Both the position numbers and the translations under genes were made by a program. 64,000 bases of DNA. It comes from Thalassospira profundimaris. Its GTDB lineage: Bacteria; Pseudomonadota; Alphaproteobacteria; Rhodospirillales; Thalassospiraceae. Location of the stretch: the NCBI RefSeq assembly GCF_003326755.1, contig NZ_JPWH01000003.1, forward strand, positions 248,001 through 312,000, written 5' to 3'. Shown one piece after another: positions 9,863 through 18,935 of the stretch. The notes under the pieces were generated by a model that saw nothing but the letters and a program-made list of their open reading frames with translations, was not told the origin of the DNA and ran no database searches. Each line of letters opens with the position of its first letter. Position 1 is the stretch's first letter.

Positions 9863-9877
9863 GCGGTGATTGGGCGA

Positions 9878-11098
9878 TCAATCCAGCGAGGTGTTACCCA
9901 GCAAACGTCCGCCATATCCATTTTCTTTCAGGTAATCGACAACCTGCAGGGCATGTGTTGTGTCGCGTACCTCAAGGACCATATCAACATCGGTCTGTTT
10001 TGCCGGAATATCATAAAAATATCGTTGATGATAAACTTCGATGATGTTGGCCTCGGCATTGCCGATAAGGGTGCTGATACGTGCCAGCGCGCCAGGCACG
10101 TCAGGAATTTCGATACGAATACGGACCAACCGGCCCTCGCGCGCCATACCGCGCATCAAAACCTGTGCCAAAAGGCGACTGTCAATATTGCCACCGCTGA
10201 TGATCAGGCAAACCTTTTTGCCGCTAAACCGTTCGGGGTGATCAAGCAGGGCGGCAAGAGGGGCTGCACCGGCCCCTTCGACAACGGTTTTTTCAATTTC
10301 AATCAGCATCTGGATGGCCCGTTCGATAGCAGATTCTTCTACCAACAGAACGTCATCAAGCAATTCCCGACAGATTTCCAGGGTTTTGCCACCGGGTTGT
10401 TTAACAGCAATGCCTTCGGCAATGGTGACGCCACCGCCGGAAAATTCCTTGTCGTGTATGCCTTCATACATTGATGGATACAGTCTGGTTTCAACGCCAA
10501 TAACATCAATATCGGGCCGCCGTGCCTTGATGGCAGTTGCAATACCGGATGCCAGCCCTCCACCGCCAACCGGAACGATGACGGTGTCAAAATCAGCACC
10601 GTCATTCAAAATTTCCAGACCAACGGTCCCCTGACCTGCAATAATATGTTCGTCATCAAAGGGGTGAACAAATGTAAGGCCGCGTTCTTGCTGAATTTCC
10701 TGTGCTGCCTGCATGGAGTCGGCCAGAACCGCCCCCTTGAGGACTACTTCCGCACCATGCGAACGAGTATGGCGTACCTTGGTGTAAGGGGTGTTTTCCG
10801 GCATAACGATGGTGGCGGGAATGCCAAGGCGTTTGGCATTATAGGCAACACCTTGCGCATGGTTGCCAGCAGATACGGCAATAACACCGCAGGCGCGTTC
10901 TTCAGGTGTCAGGCTGGCCAGTTTGACATAGGCGCCACGTTCCTTGAAGGATGCGGTATATTGCAGGTTTTCAAGCTTCAGATAAACATCCGCCTGGCAA
11001 ATTTTTGACAGCGTTTGTGATTTTACCAGTGGTGTTCGGGCAACGATGCCTTCAAGCAGGCGGGAGGCGCGGACAATATCATGATAGGAAACAGTCAT
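9878..11098 (-). CDS. ilvA: Threonine ammonia-lyase (threonine dehydratase) with ACT domain
   Basis: 406 residues from ATG 11098, preceded by AAGGAG. PLP fold-II enzyme converting L-threonine to 2-oxobutyrate and ammonia. Lys52 in SASFKERGAY-like context (TASFKERGAY) binds PLP, and the phosphate loop is VPVGGGGLASGIATA. The C-terminal 75 residues (RIRIEIPDVPGALARISTLIG...) form a single ACT domain, so it resembles the short biosynthetic/catabolic TdcB-ACT type rather than the long two-ACT IlvA. Whether it serves isoleucine synthesis or threonine/serine breakdown cannot be told from context; the gene is monocistronic. Confidence 0.92.
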   Translation of the reverse strand: MTVSYHDIVRASRLLEGIVARTPLVKSQTLSKICQADVYLKLENLQYTASFKERGAYVKLASLTPEERACGVIAVSAGNHAQGVAYNAKRLGIPATIVMPENTPYTKVRHTRSHGAEVVLKGAVLADSMQAAQEIQQERGLTFVHPFDDEHIIAGQGTVGLEILNDGADFDTVIVPVGGGGLASGIATAIKARRPDIDVIGVETRLYPSMYEGIHDKEFSGGGVTIAEGIAVKQPGGKTLEICRELLDDVLLVEESAIERAIQMLIEIEKTVVEGAGAAPLAALLDHPERFSGKKVCLIISGGNIDSRLLAQVLMRGMAREGRLVRIRIEIPDVPGALARISTLIGNAEANIIEVYHQRYFYDIPAKQTDVDMVLEVRDTTHALQVVDYLKENGYGGRLLGNTSLD

Positions 11099-11168
11099 TT
11101 CCAGACTCCTTGACGTTCTGCCTGTCATCACGGCAGTAACTGCAAATGTGAATGTAGGGATTGGATTG

Positions 11169-11339
11169 ATGAATACACCAGACCTGTCATCCGCAGATGA
11201 CAGGGTTCACATTCGCCGAATGGAAATGGCGCAAATAATTGGCATCATGTCAGCCACGCCTGCAAAACAGGTGAGGGAACAGGGCGACAGTTTGGTGTCG
11301 GAACCATTAGACATGAGCCAGATACTTTCAGAACTTTAA
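11169..11339 (+). CDS. Possible small hypothetical protein
   Basis: A 56-codon open frame from ATG 11169, with AGGGA ten bases upstream, in the region between threonine dehydratase and aldehyde dehydrogenase genes. The product is hydrophilic with no membrane segment, and contains the pieces RRMEMAQIIGIM and PLDMSQILSEL. I do not recognise it. Codon choice is compatible with real coding, but the length allows chance occurrence. No function is proposed. Confidence 0.3.
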   Translation: MNTPDLSSADDRVHIRRMEMAQIIGIMSATPAKQVREQGDSLVSEPLDMSQILSEL

Positions 11340-11391
11340 GCGCGAATAAACGCACTTTTACGGATCGGACAGTCGAGGTCAAGGGAACATG

Positions 11392-11430
11392 GAAAAAATC
11401 CGGGTTGCATATTTCGCAATGCAACCCGGT
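11392..11430 (-). terminator. Strong terminator of the aldehyde dehydrogenase gene
   Basis: Perfect 11-bp arms CCGGGTTGCAT (11400-11410) and ATGCAACCCGG (11419-11429). On the - strand the hairpin is followed by a run of six T. It lies 26 bases past the stop at 11456. Together with the possible small gene, it is what the 357-base stretch 11099-11455 holds. Confidence 0.85.
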
Positions 11431-11455
11431 GGGAAAATAACTGGCGGTTTTTCCC

Positions 11456-12943
11456 TTATTCCATGTTCAGGATAATGGTTTTCTTGTGGGTAAAGTGCTC
11501 CAGCATGCTTTCAAGCGATGCCTCACGCCCCAACCCAGAGAGTTTGATGCCACCATAGGAAAGGTTGGGCTGAACCACGAGGTTCTGGTTGACCTGTACA
11601 AAGCCGGCCTCAAGGCGCTTGGTCGCAACCAGGGCTGTTTTAAGGTTGGTTGTCCAGACAGTTGCCGCCAGGCCAAAGTCACTATCATTTGCAAGTTCAA
11701 GGGCTTCTTCAAAAGTCTTGAACTTGAACACGCAGGCGACCGGGCCAAAGATTTCCTCACGGGCAATGCGGGAATCTGGTTTAACATCGGTGAAAATCAC
11801 CGGGCGGACATATTGGCCGTCTGCCAGTTCCGGATCATCGGGCAGGGCGCTTAATTCATGTTTTGTGGCACCTTCCTCGCTGCCGAGTTCAATATATTTG
11901 CACACTTTGGCACGCTGTTTGGCGTTAATGATGGTGCCAATATCGGTGCTTTCATCAAGCGGGTTGCCCATTTTTAGGGCATTGACGCGGTCTTTCAGGC
12001 GGCTGACAAATTCGTCATGCAGTTTTTCATGCACCAGGATGCGCGATGATGCCGTGCAGCTTTGCCCCTGGCGGGTAAACCGCATGCCACCAATGGCCCC
12101 GGCAACGGCCTTTTCAAGGTCGGCATCATCCATCACAATCATCGGTGATTTACCGCCCAGTTCCAGCGTTACCGGAATCAATTTTTCCGCTGCGGCGCGG
12201 TAAACAGTACGGCCGGTTTCAACGGACCCGGTAAAGGAAACCTTCTTGACATCCTTGTGTTCGACAAGTGGACCACCACAGCCAGGACCAAAGCCGGAAA
12301 GGATATTCAACACCCCTTTGGGCAAAATCTGCTGCATGATCTGGCACACGCGAAGCACGGTAAAGGGCGTATCTTCGGCCGATTTTACGACAACGCTGTT
12401 ACCGGCAACGAGGGCTGGCGCGACTTTGATCGCCATTAGCAAAAGTGGCACGTTCCAGGGAATGATCGCCCCAACAACGCCCACTGGTTCGCGGGTGGTC
12501 ATTGTCATCATATTCGGGTTGAAAGGGACAGTTTCACCCTTCAGTTCCGATGCCAGGCCACCATAAAACACGAACATGTCAGCCAATACTGATGCTTCAA
12601 CCCGGCTTTCCGTGCGCAGGGCCTTGCCTGATTCAAGCGCGATCAGTTTGCCCAGTTCATCGACATGCTGGTTAAGAACGCGACCGCATTCCGCAACAAG
12701 TTTACCGCGTTCGCGGGCAGGGCGCTCCGCCCAGGATTTTTGGGCCGCTTTGGCAACCATTACAGCGTGATCAACATCATCCTTGTCGCCTTCCGCCGCC
12801 TGGCCGATCGATTTGCCGGTCGCGGGGTTTAACACATCAAATGTTTTGCCGTTAACCGGCGCAACAAATTCACCATCAATAAGATGAACGCCAGATAACG
12901 ATTTCGCCAGAACGAATGGGTCCAATTCCATTTCAACAGGCAC
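11456..12943 (-). CDS. NAD(P)-dependent aldehyde dehydrogenase
   Basis: 495 residues from GTG 12943, a start chosen because GGGAGG lies five bases upstream; ATG codons at 12970 and 12931 lack such a site. Classical ALDH fold: Asn164 in IPWNVPLLL, the cofactor loop FTGSVETGR, general base Glu261 in LELGGKSP and catalytic Cys296 in GQSCTASSR. It belongs to the broad betaine/aminobutyraldehyde/aromatic aldehyde group; the substrate cannot be fixed from sequence. It is divergent from the ornithine/lysine decarboxylase gene, which could link it to polyamine-derived aldehydes, but this is only inference from position. Confidence 0.9.
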   Translation of the reverse strand: MPVEMELDPFVLAKSLSGVHLIDGEFVAPVNGKTFDVLNPATGKSIGQAAEGDKDDVDHAVMVAKAAQKSWAERPARERGKLVAECGRVLNQHVDELGKLIALESGKALRTESRVEASVLADMFVFYGGLASELKGETVPFNPNMMTMTTREPVGVVGAIIPWNVPLLLMAIKVAPALVAGNSVVVKSAEDTPFTVLRVCQIMQQILPKGVLNILSGFGPGCGGPLVEHKDVKKVSFTGSVETGRTVYRAAAEKLIPVTLELGGKSPMIVMDDADLEKAVAGAIGGMRFTRQGQSCTASSRILVHEKLHDEFVSRLKDRVNALKMGNPLDESTDIGTIINAKQRAKVCKYIELGSEEGATKHELSALPDDPELADGQYVRPVIFTDVKPDSRIAREEIFGPVACVFKFKTFEEALELANDSDFGLAATVWTTNLKTALVATKRLEAGFVQVNQNLVVQPNLSYGGIKLSGLGREASLESMLEHFTHKKTIILNME

Positions 12944-12948
12944 ACAAG

Positions 12949-12954
12949 CCTCCC
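12949..12954 (-). promoter_or_regulatory. Ribosome binding site selecting GTG start of the aldehyde dehydrogenase
   Basis: The complement reads GGGAGG five bases before GTG 12941-12943. It is the only strong Shine-Dalgarno among the alternative starts and so decides the start codon. Confidence 0.65.
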
Positions 12955-13188
12955 TGATTTTACCCGTCATCTAAGATGCCATTACAGCGTAACGGATTAA
13001 CTGGTTATTCGGTATTGTTTTACCAAATTAAAGGGAGGGTCGAATTATTGCAACCCTTTTGCCGCTGTTGCGCCATGACATTTTGCCGCTTGCTTGCTAG
13101 GGTACCCGGTATTGATAAATTTGCCGGAACAGCCTGTTGTTACTGGCGTTTAGCTTTAAATCACTTTTTGGAATGTTCGGAGCCAGCG

Positions 13189-14355
13189 ATGCCACGCCAT
13201 TTTGATACGACTTATGACGTCGTCAAGGAACTCAAACCGTCTTATCCGGTTTATTGTTTGCGCCCGGACATATTGCGCGACACAGCTAGTCGTTTTGTTG
13301 AAATGTTTCCGGGCAAAGTAATGTATGCGGTGAAATGCAACCCGCATCCTGAAATTATGCGGTATTTGCATGAAGGAGGGGTGCGCCATTTTGATACGGC
13401 ATCTCCCGATGAAATTGCGCTGGTTCGGCGCCAGTTTCCCGGAATGGACGCTTATTTCATGCACCCCGTCAAAAGCCGGGATGCCATTCGTAGTGCACAT
13501 CGCGTCTTTGGCATTCGCCATTTCGTGATCGATACCGAAGACGAACTTGACAAGATTCGTCGCGAGACGGATGAAGACCCGGATTTGGTGATCCATGTGC
13601 GTCTGGCAACACCGCCTGCTGGCGCTGCTTATAACCTGTCGGCAAAATTTGGTGCCCGTCCGATGACAGCGGCAGAACTCCTCAAGAAAGTGGACGGATA
13701 TGGATATAAGTCCGGGCTTTGCTTCCATGTTGGGTCACAATGCACCAGTCCGAATGGCTATCGTATTGCCATCGAGCTGATCCGACAGGTGATTGATTTT
13801 TCGGGCGTGAAAATTCATTCCATCGATGTCGGTGGTGGCTTCCCGGGACAATATATGAACCAGCGCGGCCCGGGCCTTGAGGTTTTTATGGATGAAATCA
13901 AGGATTGCATTCGCTGGCTTGATATGCCCGATATTACCTTTATGTGTGAACCGGGGCGTGCCCTGGTTTCAAGTGGGGTTTCGCTGGTTACGCAAATTCA
14001 ATTGCGCAAGGAAGATCAGCTTTTCATTAATGATGGTATTTATGGCAGCCTGTCCGAGGCGGTGACGGGGAATTTGCGCTATCCGGTCCGTCCCATGCGT
14101 ATCGGCGGGGATTTCGACCCCGAAGAAACTCTGGAATTCACCATTTATGGACCGACCTGCGATAACATGGATGTTTTACCACAAACGGTGACTTTGCCTG
14201 CTGATATTCGCGAAGGGGACTGGATCGAATTTGGCCATATCGGCGCCTATTCCAATGCGCTGGCAACCCATTTTAACGGCTTCTTCCCGGAATTACTGGT
14301 CACAGTCGGGGAAGCTTTCCCTTACATTGACGGCGAGTTTCCCCAGGTTGGTTAA
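13189..14355 (+). CDS. Fold-III ornithine/lysine decarboxylase
   Basis: 388 residues from ATG 13189 with GGAG upstream; longer in-frame extensions are Cys/Leu-rich and implausible. Alanine-racemase-fold PLP decarboxylase of the eukaryotic-ODC-like group. Lys49 in YAVKCNPHP forms the aldimine, CFHVGSQ and the DVGGGFPG loop bind PLP, CEPGRALV follows, and Cys324 in YGPTCDNMD is the catalytic residue from the partner subunit. Makes putrescine from ornithine, possibly cadaverine from lysine. Homologues in alphaproteobacteria may use both substrates. The upstream region is shared with the divergent aldehyde dehydrogenase gene. Confidence 0.9.
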   Translation: MPRHFDTTYDVVKELKPSYPVYCLRPDILRDTASRFVEMFPGKVMYAVKCNPHPEIMRYLHEGGVRHFDTASPDEIALVRRQFPGMDAYFMHPVKSRDAIRSAHRVFGIRHFVIDTEDELDKIRRETDEDPDLVIHVRLATPPAGAAYNLSAKFGARPMTAAELLKKVDGYGYKSGLCFHVGSQCTSPNGYRIAIELIRQVIDFSGVKIHSIDVGGGFPGQYMNQRGPGLEVFMDEIKDCIRWLDMPDITFMCEPGRALVSSGVSLVTQIQLRKEDQLFINDGIYGSLSEAVTGNLRYPVRPMRIGGDFDPEETLEFTIYGPTCDNMDVLPQTVTLPADIREGDWIEFGHIGAYSNALATHFNGFFPELLVTVGEAFPYIDGEFPQVG

Positions 14356-14505
14356 TATGGAAGGCCAAACCTGGTTATAATATGCCTTATTTGCTAACCC
14401 GGTAAAGCCGTACCGAATTGCAAATTTTATTTTCCTGTATTAGGTTTGCTCAAAACGGGCTGTGCTATGGCACGGCCCGTTAACCGATCCAATAGGGGAA
14501 ATGTC

Positions 14506-16019
14506 GTGACCACCAGTCTTTTTATGCGCATAAGGGCCTGTTTTCCAGGCAATCTGGATAAAACCCTGATCGAAGCACCCGATGGCAATTGTTTGACATA
14601 TCGCGACGCGGACGAATGGTCGGCGCGTTATGCCAATGCGCTGGTGCAGGCCGGGGCGCAAAAAGGCGATCGTATTGCCGTTCAGGTGGAAAAATCGCCC
14701 GCGGCCCTGTTTTTATATTTGGGTTGTATCCGGGCGGGCCTGGTATATTTGCCGTTAAATACCGCGTATCAAGCTCATGAGCTGTCGTACTTTATCGAAG
14801 ATGCGTCTCCGGCTGTGATCGTTTGTCAGCCGTCGGGCAAAGCTGACATGGACACGATTGTTCAGGGCCATGATGGTTGTGCGGTTTTTACCCTGGATGG
14901 CGATGGCAGGGGGAGCATTGTTGATGCCGCAGCCAGTCAGGTGGATGATTTTACCCCGGTTGCCTGTGCAGATGATGATCTGGCGGCCATTTTGTATACT
15001 TCGGGCACCACCGGCAAACCCAAGGGTGCGATGATGACCCAGATGAATCTGTGGTCAAACGGGCAAACCCTGGTTGATTTATGGGGTTTCACAGCCAGCG
15101 ATACGTTGCTGCACGCCTTGCCGATTTTTCATACCCACGGCCTGTTCATTGCCTGTCACTGCGTCCTGATGTCTGGTGCAGACATGATCTTTTTGCCGAA
15201 ATTTGATCGCGATCAGGTGATCAAGGCGTTGCCGCGGGCAACGGTTATGATGGGCGTACCGACATTTTATGTGCGGTTGCTTGCGGGCGAGGATTTTTCG
15301 GCCAGTCTGGTTTCAAATATGCGCCTGTTCATTTCCGGTTCAGCCCCGCTTTTGCCCGAAACATTTTCCGCATTTCACCAGCGCACAGGCCATTATTTGC
15401 TGGAACGTTATGGCATGACGGAAATGGGTATGGCGACATCAAACCCGTTACACGGTGAACGTATTATTCACACGGTCGGGCCAGCCTTACCGGATGTCGA
15501 AGTTCGGGTATGCGATGCGGATGGCAATGTTCTGCCGAAAGGTGAGGTCGGGGTGCTGGAAGCACGTGGCCCAAACGTTTTTCCGGTTATTGGAAGATGC
15601 CGGAAAAAACACGCGAGGAGTTTCGCGATGATGGTTTTTTTATTACCGGCGATATCGCGCTGATTGATCAGAAGGGCTATGTCCATATTGTCGGGCGGGC
15701 AAAGGATTTGGTGATTTCGGGCGGGTTCAACATTTATCCCAAGGAAATTGAAACCGAGATCGACAAAATGGATGGTGTCCTGGAAAGTGCGGTCATTGGT
15801 GTGCCGCATCCCGATTTTGGCGAGGCCGTTGTCGCTGTTGTCGTTCGCACTGGGAATTCACATATTTCGGAAGAAGATATTATTAGATATATCAAATCAC
15901 TAATGGCGAATTTTAAGGTTCCAAAGAAAGTGATTTTTCTGGCAGAACTGCCGCGCAACACAATGGGGAAAGTGCAGAAAAATATCCTGCGCGAGGACTA
16001 CCGTGCTTTGTTTGCCTAA
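14506..16019 (+). pseudogene. matB: Malonyl-CoA synthetase-like acyl-CoA ligase with a one-base frameshift
   Basis: The reading frame starts at GTG 14506 (AGGGG upstream) and carries the AMP-binding motif LYTSGTTGKPKGA, a HTHGLF substrate segment, and ERYGMTEMGM. After RGPNVF at about 15580 the frame is lost. The remaining ligase sequence continues in the next frame as SGYWKMPEKTREEFRDDGFF, ITGDIALID and ends with NTMGKVQKNILREDY at 16019. Adding one T to the T5 run at 15578-15582 restores a full protein of about 504 residues. The GYWKMPEKT context is typical of MatB, which activates malonate. Either a real pseudogene or a homopolymer sequencing error; both halves are otherwise intact. Confidence 0.85.
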
Positions 16020-16045
16020 TCATCCTGTCTCATAAGGCGGGCAGC

Positions 16046-16084
16046 AAAAAAGCTCCGGCGGGTTCAACGCACGGAGCTTTTTTT
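16046..16084. terminator. Bidirectional terminator between matB-like gene and DUF1127 gene
   Basis: Arms AAAAAAGCTCCG (16046-16057) and CGGAGCTTTTTT (16072-16083) are perfect complements, giving a T tract on both strands between convergent genes. Confidence 0.85.
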
Positions 16085-16114
16085 GTTTGGGCAGACCGGA
16101 AAGATTTCCAAATC

Positions 16115-16273
16115 TTAGTGACCAAAGGCAACACGATGTGCAACATCTTCGATCTGATCGCGGTTCAGGCCGATGTCAGCCAGTTCACGCTGGTCAAGTT
16201 TGGAAAGAGCATTCTGGGTCTGGTACTGAATACGCAGGGCACGCAGGTAAGCAAAAATTTTGGTCAGGATCAT
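16115..16273 (-). CDS. DUF1127 small protein
   Basis: 52 residues from ATG 16273, preceded by AGGTGA. The C-terminal part NALSKLDQRELADIGLNRDQIEDVAHRVAFG is the DUF1127 signature (L-D-x-R-x-L-x-D-I-G-L-x-R). Such short basic proteins abound in alphaproteobacteria; members studied there act in phosphate-related signalling or bind RNA. Which applies here cannot be told. A longer in-frame start at 16393 would add residues without family similarity. A small hairpin with arms CCGAC/GTCGG lies at 16296-16308 in the 5' leader. Confidence 0.88.
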   Translation of the reverse strand: MILTKIFAYLRALRIQYQTQNALSKLDQRELADIGLNRDQIEDVAHRVAFGH

Positions 16274-16844
16274 TTTATCACCTATTTCAAACCGTCCGAC
16301 AGCGTCGGAAACTTCATTCAAGGAACCGGCATGTGACCCCTGTGATGCCTGACGGCATACTGAATGGTTCGACGTGTCGGTCTGCTCTTGCAATCAGGGC
16401 GACAGGAACCTTCAAAGAGATTTCCGTGTCGGTCGTGATTGCTGTTATCTGTTGATTTGGAAGATAAGCTCGGAGGCGGCGTTTAACCATTGCGTTTTTT
16501 GCAGATCAGGACCAGATAAAGTGCAGAATTTGAGCAAATGTCCAAAATTTAATCAGATTACCTCTTGGATTTGAAAAATTGCCGATTTTATCGACATGCG
16601 TAAGACGCATGACTAATAAAATTACCCAAATTTTTAATGTATTGATATTTCCCACCTGAGGGTCAATTTGCGCTCTGGTTTAAAGTTTTGTGGCTTATTG
16701 ATTTTCTGCTTTTTTACAGGCACTGATGATGCGCCTCACCGTGATAAAGGCGGACTGCTGATCAAAAAACACGAGAATCGACCTGGGACTCGGGTGGTTC
16801 GTCGGTAGTTTTTTCAGAACAGGAAATAGGAAAGGGAATGCTTG
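16274..16844. other. Long intergenic region between DUF1127 and HAD genes
   Basis: About 570 bases without a convincing gene, divergent between the DUF1127 gene (-) and the HAD gene (+), so it should hold both promoters. The middle (16440-16700) is AT-rich. A tight dyad with arms CATGCGT and ACGCATG around AAG lies at 16595-16611 and could be an operator or a small hairpin. I could not identify promoters with confidence. Confidence 0.5.
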
Positions 16845-17786
16845 ATGACAGGTGCCAGACCTGCGCTAGATCGTGAAAGTGCCATTGCGGCTTACTTGAA
16901 ATACGCAGACAGAATGCCAGGGCTTGCACCAGGGCAATTGCCCGCAGAAACATGTGATGTTGCCAACATTCTGGCGATTGCAGATCAGTTTGACCTCATT
17001 ATCTTTGATGCCTTTGGGGTTCTGAATTCCGGTGCAGAAGCGATACCGGGCGCCTTGCAGGCCATATCGTCATTAAGGGCGCAAGATGTTGAGCTGGCAA
17101 TTATTACCAATGACGCATCGAATGCGCCTGCGGCAATTATTGAGCGACATCGAAATCGGGGATTTGACTTCTCGCTTGAATCCCTTGTCAGCAGCGCAAA
17201 ATATATTGTGCCGATGATGAAACGCCATTCTGACGTGACCCGGTGGGGGGTGATGGCACCAGCACACTGGCCGATTGATCAGTTGCCGGGGCAGGCGTGG
17301 TTTTTGGGGGATGATGATAGCGATTATGACACGGCAGAAGGTTTTGTCCTGATTGATTCCGATGCCTGGAATGAGAAGCGTCAGCGAAGGCTGGAAACAA
17401 ACCTGGCAAATAATCCACGCCCAATTTTGGTGGGTAATCCGGATATATGTGCACCAATGGGAGATTTCTTATCGGTAGAGTCTGGTTATTTTGCCCATTT
17501 GGCGGCGGATGCCTGTGGCGTGATGCCAGAATGTGTTGGCAAACCTTACCGTGAAGTCTTTGACGATATTTTGCAACGATACCCCGATATTGACCCGCAG
17601 CGTGTTCTGATGGTTGGTGATACCTTGCATACCGATATTTTGGGCGGATTGGCCGCCGGAATCAAAACACTACTGGTCACGCGAGGGGGATTTTTAGACG
17701 GCTATGATGATCTGGCCGGATTATATGACCGTGCAGGTTTCTGGCCCCATTTTAGGGCACCTGCCATCGGCGCCGGGCTGGAATAA
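16845..17786 (+). CDS. HAD-superfamily protein, HAD-IIA-like, with altered motif I
   Basis: 313 residues from ATG 16845 (AAAGGGAA upstream). The HAD core is recognisable: nucleophile Asp55 in LIIFDAFGVLNSG, motif II Thr in LAIITNDAS, motif III Lys in VGKPYREV, and motif IV VGDTLHTDILGG, with a C2-type cap between (about residues 100-220) as in NagD-like proteins. In motif I the second Asp, which is the acid/base in phosphatases, is Phe57. Some HAD-IIA hypothetical proteins and haloacid dehalogenases also lack it. The reaction is therefore uncertain. The gene is monocistronic and ends at a terminator. Confidence 0.8.
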   Translation: MTGARPALDRESAIAAYLKYADRMPGLAPGQLPAETCDVANILAIADQFDLIIFDAFGVLNSGAEAIPGALQAISSLRAQDVELAIITNDASNAPAAIIERHRNRGFDFSLESLVSSAKYIVPMMKRHSDVTRWGVMAPAHWPIDQLPGQAWFLGDDDSDYDTAEGFVLIDSDAWNEKRQRRLETNLANNPRPILVGNPDICAPMGDFLSVESGYFAHLAADACGVMPECVGKPYREVFDDILQRYPDIDPQRVLMVGDTLHTDILGGLAAGIKTLLVTRGGFLDGYDDLAGLYDRAGFWPHFRAPAIGAGLE

Positions 17787-17802
17787 TCCGGCATTGCCAA
17801 TA

Positions 17803-17833
17803 AAAAAGGGATGCCCGTGCTGCACCCCTTTTT
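17803..17833. terminator. Bidirectional terminator between HAD and hemB genes
   Basis: AAAAAGGGaTGC (from 17803) pairs with GCAcCCCTTTTT (ending 17833) with one mismatch, leaving T-rich tails on both strands between convergent genes. Confidence 0.7.
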
Positions 17834-17860
17834 CTGTATTTCTGTCGGTTTTACAGTGGC

Positions 17861-18865
17861 CTAACTGATATATTCGGCAACATCAATTGCGCTGTAAGTC
17901 AGAATACCGGATGCGCCGGCGCGCTTGAAGCAGGCCAGGGTTTCGGTGGCACAGGCGAGATAATTCAGCCAGCCCTGGTCTCCTGCTGCGCGCAGCATGG
18001 TATATTCACCGGAAATTTGATAGGCAAATACCGGCACGCCGAATGTATCACGCACCCGACGGACAATATCAAGATAGGGCAGGCCCGGCTTGATAATAAC
18101 GGAATCTGCACCTTCTTCCAGGTCGTAGGCTACTTCGCGTAATGCTTCGTCACTATTGGCCGGGTCAAGCTGATAGGTTTTCTTGTCTGCTTTGCCCAAG
18201 GCGCTGGCCGAACCAATGGCATCGCGGAACGGACCGTAAAAGGAAGACGCATATTTGGCCGCATAGGCCATGATCTGCACTTTTTTGAGGTTTTCTGTTT
18301 CCAGCATGTCGCGAATGGCGGCAATGCGACCGTCCATCATATCGGATGGGGCGACAATATCGCACCCGGCCTGCGCCTGAACCAGGGCCTGACGGACCAA
18401 AGCCTCGGTTGTTTCGTCATTCAAGATTTCACCATCGACGACCACGCCGTCCTGTCCGTTGGAATTAAACGGGTCCAGGGCGACGTCAGCAATGATGCCA
18501 AGGTTGGGGCAGGCATCCTTTATGGCCTTGATAGCATCACACACAACGTTGTTCGGGTTGTAGGCTTCGCTGGCATCGGGCGTTTTTAATGCCGGATCGA
18601 TATAAGGAAACAGTGCCAGGGCCGGAATACCCAGCTTTTCGGCGTGACGGGCGGTTTCGACCAATATATCGATGCTTTGGCGTTCAACGCCAGGCATCGA
18701 CGGAATAGCAACCCGTTCGTTTTTTCCCGCAATGACAAAAACCGGCAGAATAAGGTCATCAACACTCAGACGGGTTTCGGCAACCATGCGGCGTGACCAG
18801 TCGGTCATGCGGGGACGACGCAGGCGTGTGCGGGGGAAGGTGCCGTAACTGACAGGATGGGACAT
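17861..18865 (-). CDS. hemB: Delta-aminolevulinic acid dehydratase (porphobilinogen synthase)
   Basis: 334 residues from ATG 18865, the usual HemB size; a start at 18931 would add a Ser/Pro-rich tail. Condenses two 5-aminolevulinate molecules to porphobilinogen in haem synthesis. The two active-site lysines are Lys204 in AYAAKYASSFYGPF and Lys259 in VIIKPGLPYLDI. The segment VALDPFNSNGQDG (128-140) lacks the Cys triad of zinc enzymes and has the Asp-type sequence associated with Mg-dependent HemB. It lies downstream of the DeoR-MFS pair on the same strand, so co-transcription is possible. Confidence 0.96.
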   Translation of the reverse strand: MSHPVSYGTFPRTRLRRPRMTDWSRRMVAETRLSVDDLILPVFVIAGKNERVAIPSMPGVERQSIDILVETARHAEKLGIPALALFPYIDPALKTPDASEAYNPNNVVCDAIKAIKDACPNLGIIADVALDPFNSNGQDGVVVDGEILNDETTEALVRQALVQAQAGCDIVAPSDMMDGRIAAIRDMLETENLKKVQIMAYAAKYASSFYGPFRDAIGSASALGKADKKTYQLDPANSDEALREVAYDLEEGADSVIIKPGLPYLDIVRRVRDTFGVPVFAYQISGEYTMLRAAGDQGWLNYLACATETLACFKRAGASGILTYSAIDVAEYIS

Positions 18866-18935
18866 GATCTTGCTCTTTCGCGCAGGTGTAGATGGTGGCG
18901 TGGAAGCAGTTTTATGCGCCACAATGATCAATTGT

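Noticed and set aside
12976..13188. N-terminal extension of the ornithine/lysine decarboxylase
   Set aside because: The added 71 residues are Cys/Leu-rich with no counterpart in the family; ATG 13189 has a Shine-Dalgarno and gives the normal length.
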